From Acidimicrobiales bacterium (GTDB lineage: Bacteria > Actinomycetota > Acidimicrobiia > Acidimicrobiales > Poriferisodalaceae), in assembly GCA_030749275.1 (NCBI GenBank), contig JASMKJ010000225.1, forward strand, positions 1-5,681: a stretch of 5,681 nucleotides of DNA. The letters run 5' to 3'. The position numbers and the translations under genes were made by a program. This document shows positions 1-4,818 of the stretch, one piece after another. A model generated the notes under the pieces. The model was given only the letters and a program-made list of their open reading frames with translations, had not been told where the DNA came from and made no database searches. The first letter of the stretch is position 1. The number at the start of each line of letters is the position of its first letter.

Positions 1-674
1 ATCCAGCTCTTACCGCAAAAATCGCAGCGACGATCGATCACATATCAGGCGGACGCGTAGTGCTTGGTTTAGGTGCTGGTTGGCAGGAGAACGAACACGA
101 AAAGTACGGCTTTGAATTTTCTACGGTAAAGGGTCGCCTCGATCGCCTTGACGAGGCGGTGGAGATCATTGTTTCTCTACTGACCAATGGTCGTACCAAT
201 TATCAAGGCGAGCACTATACGGTTGTCGATGCCCCGCTTGACCCAAAGCCGATCCAAACCAAGATTCCGTTGATGATTGGAGGAGGTGGCCGTAAACGCA
301 CGTTGCGCACAGCGGCGCTTCACGCAGATGAATGGAACTACTGGGGGATGCCCGAGGACATTGCAGAACTGTGCGCCGTACTCGATGCTCATTGCGACGA
401 CGTAGAACGCGACTCAACCGAAATTCAACGATCAGCATGCGCCCTGATGTTTATTGCGGAGAGCGAGGAAAAGCTCGAGCGTTTTCGAGACCAGGACTTT
501 GGTCGCGCCACCATTGTTGGAACACCAACCGAAGTTGTTGACATCGTCGGAGATTACGCAGAGGCGGGGCTCGATGAATTGATTGTCCCTGACTTCACGT
601 TCGGACCGCTCGACCGCAAAAAAGAATCGATGGACCTCTTCATTGAGTACGTCGCCCCGGCATTTCGCCCCTAA
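1..674 (+). CDS. LLM class F420-dependent oxidoreductase, C-terminal part (5' truncated by window edge)
   Basis: The frame is open from the first full codon (base 3) to TAA at 672-674 and gives 223 residues. Full-length relatives are about 300-330 residues, so roughly 80-100 N-terminal residues lie left of the window. The visible part matches the bacterial luciferase-like (TIM-barrel) fold: PALTAKIAATIDHISGGR at residues 1-18, then GLGAGWQENEHEKYG at 22-36, and IPLMIGGGG at 88-96 followed by a TLRTAALHADEWN stretch. This arrangement is typical of the Rv1855c-like 'probable F420-dependent oxidoreductase' group. Such enzymes are soluble and use coenzyme F420 (some use FMN) for hydride transfer; the substrate is usually unknown and cannot be told here. 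The C-terminal helix region (GTPTEVVDIVGDYAEAGLDE, 173-192) is also characteristic. The gene converges on the crotonase gene, 22 bp stop to stop. Family assignment is strong; the F420 rather than FMN choice is inferred from family resemblance. Confidence 0.9.
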   Translation, partial: PALTAKIAATIDHISGGRVVLGLGAGWQENEHEKYGFEFSTVKGRLDRLDEAVEIIVSLLTNGRTNYQGEHYTVVDAPLDPKPIQTKIPLMIGGGGRKRTLRTAALHADEWNYWGMPEDIAELCAVLDAHCDDVERDSTEIQRSACALMFIAESEEKLERFRDQDFGRATIVGTPTEVVDIVGDYAEAGLDELIVPDFTFGPLDRKKESMDLFIEYVAPAFRP

Positions 675-685
675 ACCCCGACAGT

Positions 686-715
686 CGAGGTAGCGGTTAC
701 GACCAATCGACCTCG
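686..715. repeat. Weak inverted repeat at the convergent gene ends
   Basis: CGAGGT at 686-691 can pair with ACCTCG at 710-715. An overlapping second pair, GGTTAC at 695-700 with GTAACC at 716-721, would compete with it. Both lie where the oxidoreductase and crotonase transcripts meet, the natural site for a bidirectional terminator. The stems are only 6 bp, the loops are 15-18 nt and there is no T-run on either side, so a terminator role is doubtful. Part of the repeat encodes the last residues of the crotonase. Confidence 0.25.
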
Positions 716-1548
716 GTAACCAACTCTCCCATCCTCTTCTCCGCTTCGCGGGTTTGGCCACCAGCTTCTAAGAAGCTACGCATCGCTGGCTCGGCCTCTT
801 TGGTCCTGAGAAGCTTTTGGAACAGATACCGCTCTTCCATTAACCCCTCGCTTAACGGCAACGTGTCCGCGTTATTTACGGCTTCTTTGGCTAATGCCAC
901 CGCATGAGGGGGGAATGAGGCGATGCGGAGTGCTAGATCACTCACATAAGGACGCAACTCCTTTGGGGGTAAAGCGCGATTGAGATAACCCCAATCTTCG
1001 GCGGTCTCGGCATCAACATCGACGCCTCCCAACACTATTTCCATTGCTCGACCTCGCCCGACGAGGCGAGGTAACCGCTGAGTCCCGGTTCCCCCAGGAA
1101 GAATTCCGATAGGAACTTCCATCTGATTGACGACGGTTTTACCTGCCGCTCCAAATCGCATGTCGCAGGACATGGACAGCTCACTGCCACCCCCACCTAC
1201 CCGACCGCCGATTTCCACGATGGTCGCCTTAGGCATTGTTCGATAGGTCTCACACATGAGATGAAACCCAGCTAGCTCTCGGGGTTTTTCAGCGGGGCCT
1301 TCCACAGGGAATTCCAGAATTGCCGAAACATCGAAATGAGCTATGAAAAAGTCTGGATCGTCACTTCTTAGCACCACGACCCGCACGGAATCGTCTTCCG
1401 CGACCTGAGCCCCAAATTTCGCTAACTCACGAAAGAGGGGAGGAGTCATGACGTTCATTGGTGGAGCATCGATGGTGACAAACGCCACACCATCGACGCG
1501 CTCAATCTTCAAAAGTTCGAAGTCTGTATCGGCTAGGTAACTGCTCAT
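697..1548 (-). CDS. Enoyl-CoA hydratase/isomerase family protein (crotonase fold)
   Basis: This 283-residue soluble protein has the crotonase layout and normal length. An N-terminal strand region (VDGVAFVTIDAPPMNVM) is followed by an oxyanion-hole segment FIAHFDV at about 68-74, then GGGGSEL at about 118-124 and QMEVPIGILPGGTGTQRL at about 142-159. Glu123 and Glu144 align with the two catalytic glutamates of mitochondrial enoyl-CoA hydratase (Glu144 and Glu164), allowing one extra residue between them. The family acts on acyl-CoA thioesters (hydration, isomerisation, hydrolysis or C-C cleavage); keeping both glutamates favours hydratase-type chemistry. In the oxyanion-hole segment the usual A-G-A-D-I reads A-H-F-D-V, a subfamily variant, so the exact substrate is open. 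ATG at 1548-1546 is taken as the start; TTG at 1554-1552 is an in-frame alternative, and neither has a good Shine-Dalgarno sequence. Transcription is divergent from recA, with the SOS boxes 51-87 bp upstream of this start. Confidence 0.9.
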   Translation of the reverse strand: MSSYLADTDFELLKIERVDGVAFVTIDAPPMNVMTPPLFRELAKFGAQVAEDDSVRVVVLRSDDPDFFIAHFDVSAILEFPVEGPAEKPRELAGFHLMCETYRTMPKATIVEIGGRVGGGGSELSMSCDMRFGAAGKTVVNQMEVPIGILPGGTGTQRLPRLVGRGRAMEIVLGGVDVDAETAEDWGYLNRALPPKELRPYVSDLALRIASFPPHAVALAKEAVNNADTLPLSEGLMEERYLFQKLLRTKEAEPAMRSFLEAGGQTREAEKRMGELVTEVDWS

Positions 1549-1598
1549 TGTCAAAGTCTCGCGGGTTCCACCATGAAATGCTCAAGATCCTTCGTCGC

Positions 1599-1612
1599 GG
1601 AACATTTGTTCG
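1599..1612. promoter_or_regulatory. LexA (SOS) box 1 upstream of recA
   Basis: GGAACATTTGTTCG contains a perfect GAAC-N4-GTTC palindrome at 1600-1611. It differs from the Gram-positive/actinobacterial LexA consensus CGAAC-N4-GTTCG only at its first base. It ends 5 bp upstream of a TTGACC -35 candidate, where bound repressor would hinder RNA polymerase. The link to LexA rests on motif and position; lexA is not in the window. Confidence 0.8.
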
Positions 1613-1616
1613 ATAC

Positions 1617-1645
1617 TTGACCGAACAAGTGTTCGTATGTACCTT
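1617..1645 (+). promoter_or_regulatory. Candidate recA promoter lying between and under the SOS boxes
   Basis: TTGACC at 1617-1622 is a good -35 hexamer. With a 17-bp spacer the -10 position reads TACCTT (1640-1645), which matches the TATAAT consensus at only three positions. The -35 sits between the two LexA boxes and box 2 fills the spacer, which is the geometry expected of an SOS-repressed promoter. Transcription would start near 1652, giving an untranslated leader of about 120 nt before the GTG start. The weak -10 keeps confidence moderate. Confidence 0.45.
1622..1635. promoter_or_regulatory. LexA (SOS) box 2 upstream of recA
   Basis: CGAACAAGTGTTCG is a full match to the CGAAC-N4-GTTCG operator bound by LexA in Gram-positive bacteria and actinobacteria. 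Its centre is 23 bp from that of box 1, about two helical turns. It lies 139 bp upstream of the recA start codon and inside the spacer of the candidate promoter, so LexA binding here should block recA transcription until DNA damage triggers LexA self-cleavage. Confidence 0.9.
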
Positions 1646-1653
1646 AATTCTGT

Positions 1654-1688
1654 CCGTACATTTTCGGGGTCCGACCCCGTTCGTACGG
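1654..1688 (+). repeat. Nested inverted repeat in the recA leader
   Basis: An inner perfect stem, CGGGGT (1665-1670) with ACCCCG (1674-1679), closes a 3-nt CCG loop. An outer stem pairs CCGTAC (1654-1659) with GTACGG (1683-1688). They are separated by an internal loop of ATTTT on the left and TTC on the right. If transcription starts near 1652, this would form an extended hairpin at the very 5' end of recA mRNA. There is no T-run after it on the + strand and A's follow it on the - strand, so it does not look like a terminator in either direction. It could stabilise the mRNA or be a further protein site; its function is unknown. Confidence 0.6.
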
Positions 1689-1758
1689 TTTCCACCATCA
1701 GGGCTAACTATTTGCCCATTCACCACAGTTGGCTTCACATGGAGTCAAATACCCGTCC

Positions 1759-1765
1759 GAGGAGG
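1759..1765 (+). promoter_or_regulatory. Ribosome binding site that decides the recA start
   Basis: GAGGAGG is a near-ideal Shine-Dalgarno sequence with 9 nt before GTG at 1775. An ATG at 1768 lies only 2 nt downstream of it and is out of frame. An in-frame ATG at 1739 lies upstream of the site and has no comparable signal. This favours GTG 1775 as the start of RecA. Confidence 0.8.
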
Positions 1766-1774
1766 ACATGCAGC

Positions 1775-2830
1775 GTGGAACGAGAAAAAGCACTCGATAT
1801 GGCATTGGCGCAGATTGAGCGCCAATTTGGAGAAGGTTCCGTCATGAAAATGGGGGAACGAGGTCAAATGAAGGTTGAAGCGGTGTCATCCGGCAGCCTC
1901 GCTATAGATATGGCCCTCGGCATTGGCGGTCTTCCACGAGGTCGCGTAGTTGAGGTGTATGGCCCCGAAGCATCAGGTAAATCAACCTTGGCGATGCATG
2001 TCGTCGCAGAAGCACAGCGGACTGGAGGAATCTGTGCCTATGTAGACGCTGAGCACGCGATGGATCCGGAATACGCAAAAAACATTGGTGTGGACGTCGA
2101 TGAGTTGCTCATTTCTCAACCTGATACAGGGGAACAAGCGCTTGAAATCACGGACATGCTGATTCGTTCGGGTGCTATTGACGTAGTTGTTATCGACTCG
2201 GTGGCGGCGCTTACTCCCAGAGCTGAAATCGAAGGCGAAATGGGTGATACACACGTCGGTCTGCAAGCGCGTTTAATGTCCCAAGCGCTACGTAAAATCA
2301 CAGCCAACCTCAATAAAACGAAAACCATCTGTATTTTCATCAACCAATTGAGAGAAAAAATCGGTGTGATGTTTGGCAGTCCCGAAACGACACCTGGTGG
2401 ACGAGCGCTCAAGTTTTACTCATCGGTTCGTATCGATATTCGTCGGATAGAAGCCATCAAATCTGATGGAGAAATCACCGGTGGACGAACACGGATCAAA
2501 GTTGTGAAGAACAAAGTTGCTCCACCGTTCCGACAGGCAGAATTCGACATCATGTACGGAAAAGGAATTAGCCGTGAAGGTTCGCTGGTCGACGTTGGAG
2601 TTGAACAAGGAATCGTCAAGAAATCTGGTGCTTGGTATACCTACGAAGGGGAACAGCTCGGGCAAGGCAGGGAAAATGCCAAACAATTCCTGACCGAAAA
2701 TCCGGAAATCATGGTCGAAATTGATGGACGGATCAGGTCCCAACTAGGTATGGGAGATTTGGGCGCGGAACCTGAAGCAACGGACACAGAGCTGGAAGTT
2801 GAAGACCCGGTTGACGCTATCGACGAGTAG
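1775..2830 (+). CDS. recA: RecA recombinase, complete
   Basis: The 351-residue product is nearly the size of E. coli RecA (353). RecA is the cytoplasmic ATP-dependent strand-exchange protein. Its filament on single-stranded DNA drives homologous recombination and stimulates LexA self-cleavage. The N-terminal oligomerisation helix [18 protein letters not shown] (2-19) is followed by Walker [10 protein letters not shown] (63-71). Next come [11 protein letters not shown] (91-101, with the conserved Glu93) and Walker [11 protein letters not shown] (137-146, Asp141). Then come the L1 region [16 protein letters not shown] (151-166) and Gln191 with loop L2 ([22 protein letters not shown]). The tail after about 325 is acidic, as usual. 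All key residues are present and there is no intein. The GTG start is chosen for its strong Shine-Dalgarno sequence and because it begins at the usual family N-terminus; ATG 1739 would add 12 residues. The promoter carries two LexA boxes. No recX follows. Confidence 0.98.
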   Translation: MEREKALDMALAQIERQFGEGSVMKMGERGQMKVEAVSSGSLAIDMALGIGGLPRGRVVEVYGPEASGKSTLAMHVVAEAQRTGGICAYVDAEHAMDPEYAKNIGVDVDELLISQPDTGEQALEITDMLIRSGAIDVVVIDSVAALTPRAEIEGEMGDTHVGLQARLMSQALRKITANLNKTKTICIFINQLREKIGVMFGSPETTPGGRALKFYSSVRIDIRRIEAIKSDGEITGGRTRIKVVKNKVAPPFRQAEFDIMYGKGISREGSLVDVGVEQGIVKKSGAWYTYEGEQLGQGRENAKQFLTENPEIMVEIDGRIRSQLGMGDLGAEPEATDTELEVEDPVDAIDE

Positions 2831-2869
2831 TTACGCCAGATCCGCCAATTCTGTCGCTCAAGACCCGCT

Positions 2870-2883
2870 TAGTTTCTAGTTTC
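2870..2883. repeat. Tandem 7-bp direct repeat
   Basis: TAGTTTC occurs twice head to tail (2870-2876 and 2877-2883), directly before the CGGTT/AACCG hairpin. Two exact 7-mers in tandem could be a binding site or chance. No function can be assigned. Confidence 0.5.
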
Positions 2884-2968
2884 CGGTTTTGAACCGAAGG
2901 TAAATCTGTGGGTTAACGGTCACACAAGCTGTTGGGGCTATAGCTTTGGGCAAACCGAAGTGTTCTCT

Positions 2969-2972
2969 AGGA
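2969..2972 (+). promoter_or_regulatory. Ribosome binding site deciding the monooxygenase start
   Basis: AGGA lies 9 nt upstream of ATG 2982 but directly abuts the in-frame ATG 2973. Spacing therefore favours 2982 as the start. The in-frame TTG at 2946 has no supporting signal. Confidence 0.5.
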
Positions 2973-2981
2973 ATGAGTGTG

Positions 2982-4754
2982 ATGGCTGACAAGCAAGACA
3001 AGCCGCAAAATATCTTTAATTTTGATTACAGCCGTGACAATCAGGAGCGGCCGCCCCAGGAGTATTACGACCAAATCAAGGACAAGTTCGCGACCGAGCG
3101 CGACTTACGATTGGATTACCGCCCCCCCGGAACGGACAGCTACACCTCCGATCTGACCGGCGATCTGGCCAAGTACGCCGTTGACCCTTACGGTCATGAA
3201 GTATCGGACCGGGAGACTCTCAACGACACAGTTGAAGTCCTTTTCATAGGCGGCGGCTTCTCCGCATTGCTGACATCGGCACGACTCAGAGAAAAAGGTG
3301 TCGACAGCATCAGAATCGTTGAACGAGGCGCTGATGTAGGCGGAACCTGGTACTGGAATCGATACCCGGGTGTGGCCTGTGACGTTGTGGCGTACGACTA
3401 CCTACCCCTTTTGGATGAAACTGGATATGTGCCCAGTCGTCATTACGCCGGGGGGCAAGAGATCTACGAGTACTGCAAAAAGATCGCTGAACGGTTCGAT
3501 CTCTATGACTTGGCGGTATTTGGCACAACAGTCACTTCTACGGTTTGGGAAGACGAGTCAGAAACCTGGATCGTGGGAACCGACCGAGGTGACCGCATTC
3601 GTGCACGATTCGTGGTGTGCGCCAACGGGACACTCTCCAAGCCGAAGCTTGCCAAGATCGACGGTATCGAAAGATTTGTTGGTCACTCCTTCCACACTTC
3701 TCGCTGGGACTACGACTACACCGGAGCGAAGCTGGAGAACCTTAGCGACAAACGTGTAGGGATTATTGGGACCGGCGCTAGCGCGGTTCAAGCGATTCCG
3801 GAGTTAGCGAAGGCCTCCAAAGAGCTTTTCATCTTCCAACGAACACCGTCTTCAATCGATGTCAGGGACGATTGGGAAACTGACCCGGAATGGGCATCTA
3901 CCTTGGCACCTGGCTGGCAAGCAAAACGAAGAGCCCGAGCTATAGAGGGCCCGCAGGTATCTGACGCTGTCAAAGCGAGAAGAGCAGCAATGTCTCGCGA
4001 GGAAAAAATCCAGCGGCAAGAAAACGCGAATATTGACGCGATGATGCGGATCCACAAACGGATCGATGAGGTCGTGGAAGACCCCCAGACCGCCGAATCC
4101 TTGAAACCTTGGTACATGCTTATGTGCAAGCGCCCGTGTTTTCACAACGAATACCTGCCGTCTTTCAACCGACCTAACGTCACCCTCGTCGACACCAAGG
4201 GGGAGGGCATTACTCAGATAAATGAAAAAGGCCCCGAATTCGACGGCATTCAATATGAGGTCGATGTCTTGATTTACGCCACCGGTTTCGAGGTGCAACA
4301 AACCGGTATCTACAACCAAATCGTTGGTGAAGATGGACGAGACCTAAACGTCAAGTATTCCGATGGAATTCGGACCTTGCTCGGCATACATTCCCACGGC
4401 TACCCCAACCTCTTCATCATGGGCGGCTACCAAGCATTCTTTGCTTTCAACTTGACAGATGTGCTGAATAGTCAGGGTGAACATATAGCGGAGTGCATCG
4501 ATTTTGTCCGACAAAACGACATTCACAGCCTGGACTGCACATATGAAGCCGAAGAACGTTGGGTGCAAGAAGTCATCGCCCATCGCGGGAAAACAAGCAG
4601 GAACCGCGATTGCACCCCCGGGTACTACAACTTCGAGGGAGCCGAAAACCGGCGTCAAGATGGCAATTACAACGGAACTATGAAGCAATATCTCGGTCAC
4701 ATGTCAGAGATAAGGGACAACATGACGGAGCACTTCGCGTTCACTCGCAGATAG
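2982..4754 (+). CDS. FAD/NADPH-dependent Baeyer-Villiger-type monooxygenase with N-terminal extension
   Basis: This 590-residue protein has the full set of type I Baeyer-Villiger monooxygenase (BVMO) marks. The FAD Rossmann motif is GGGFSA (90-95), followed by GGTWYWNRYPGVACD (120-134). The diagnostic fingerprint F-x-G-x-x-x-H-x-x-x-W-D reads FVGHSFHTSRWD (232-243), and the NADP(H) Rossmann motif is GTGASA (263-268). CKRP (382-385) holds Arg384, matching the catalytic Arg337 of phenylacetone monooxygenase; Asp134 matches its Asp66. ATGFE is at 433-437. Such enzymes use NADPH and O2 to insert oxygen next to a carbonyl, turning ketones into esters or lactones. About 83 residues precede the first Rossmann strand and a CTPGYYNFEG motif lies near the C-terminus (544-553). 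With a length near 600, this suggests the cyclopentadecanone monooxygenase-like branch rather than the shorter phenylacetone or steroid enzymes. The substrate is unknown. No signal peptide or membrane segment is seen. The gene lies between recA and miaB, about 50 bp before the latter, so it may share a transcript with miaB. Confidence 0.9.
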   Translation: MADKQDKPQNIFNFDYSRDNQERPPQEYYDQIKDKFATERDLRLDYRPPGTDSYTSDLTGDLAKYAVDPYGHEVSDRETLNDTVEVLFIGGGFSALLTSARLREKGVDSIRIVERGADVGGTWYWNRYPGVACDVVAYDYLPLLDETGYVPSRHYAGGQEIYEYCKKIAERFDLYDLAVFGTTVTSTVWEDESETWIVGTDRGDRIRARFVVCANGTLSKPKLAKIDGIERFVGHSFHTSRWDYDYTGAKLENLSDKRVGIIGTGASAVQAIPELAKASKELFIFQRTPSSIDVRDDWETDPEWASTLAPGWQAKRRARAIEGPQVSDAVKARRAAMSREEKIQRQENANIDAMMRIHKRIDEVVEDPQTAESLKPWYMLMCKRPCFHNEYLPSFNRPNVTLVDTKGEGITQINEKGPEFDGIQYEVDVLIYATGFEVQQTGIYNQIVGEDGRDLNVKYSDGIRTLLGIHSHGYPNLFIMGGYQAFFAFNLTDVLNSQGEHIAECIDFVRQNDIHSLDCTYEAEERWVQEVIAHRGKTSRNRDCTPGYYNFEGAENRRQDGNYNGTMKQYLGHMSEIRDNMTEHFAFTRR

Positions 4755-4757
4755 AAC

Positions 4758-4770
4758 GAGAAGGATTCTC
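4758..4770 (+). repeat. Small hairpin just after the monooxygenase stop, containing a Shine-Dalgarno-like core
   Basis: GAGAA (4758-4762), loop GGA, TTCTC (4766-4770) is a perfect 5-bp stem beginning 3 nt after the TAG stop. It contains AGAAGGA, the best ribosome-binding-like sequence in the gap, which would be partly hidden in the folded form. No T-run follows, so it is not a convincing terminator. Confidence 0.4.
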
Positions 4771-4776
4771 CGAGCG

Positions 4777-4818
4777 ATGCAGCTTGAACCGAGTTCACCT
4801 CGCTATGTTGCCCAATAA
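4777..4818 (+). CDS. Possible 13-codon leader ORF ahead of miaB
   Basis: ATG at 4777 opens a frame encoding MQLEPSSPRYVAQ and ending at TAA 4816-4818. AGAAGGA (4759-4765) lies 11 nt upstream, a better ribosome-binding signal than any in-frame miaB start has. The frame overlaps the first codons of miaB if ATG 4805 is used, or ends 10 nt before the alternative miaB start GTG 4829. It could be a leader used for translational coupling, a trace of an altered miaB start, or chance. The peptide resembles nothing I recognise. Confidence 0.25.
   Translation: MQLEPSSPRYVAQ

Larger units (their letters stand above)
2831..2981. other. Gap between recA and the monooxygenase, no gene
   Basis: These 151 bases hold no plausible coding frame and nothing resembling RecX. 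A small hairpin, CGGTT-TTG-AACCG at 2884-2896, and a weaker pair, AAGCT (2926-2930) with AGCTT (2942-2946), are visible. Neither has the long GC stem and T-run of an intrinsic terminator. A TTGAAC (2889-2894) and a TATAGC (2939-2944) are isolated promoter-like hexamers without good partners. Read-through from recA and a separate weak promoter are both possible. Confidence 0.5.

Noticed and set aside
686..721. Bidirectional terminator between the convergent genes
   Set aside because: Two competing 6-bp stems exist, but the loops are long and T-runs are missing, so it is kept only as a low-confidence repeat.
1637..1774. In-frame upstream extension of recA
   Set aside because: The frame stays open upstream, but the added residues do not resemble a RecA N-terminus, overlap the leader inverted repeat, and begin upstream of the strong Shine-Dalgarno sequence at 1759-1765.
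1548..1847. Open frame of 99 codons on the + strand across the divergent region
   Set aside because: It runs across the SOS boxes and into recA in another frame, and its translation looks like no known protein.
1775..2830. Intein in RecA, as found in some mycobacteria
   Set aside because: The protein is continuous and 351 residues long, with no insertion at Walker A or in loop L2.
2831..2981. A degraded or very short recX after recA
   Set aside because: The gap is only 151 bp and no frame shows RecX-like helical repeats.
3852..4319. Open frame of 155 codons on the - strand opposite the monooxygenase
   Set aside because: It lies fully antisense to a gene with clear family motifs and has no recognisable domain or ribosome binding site.
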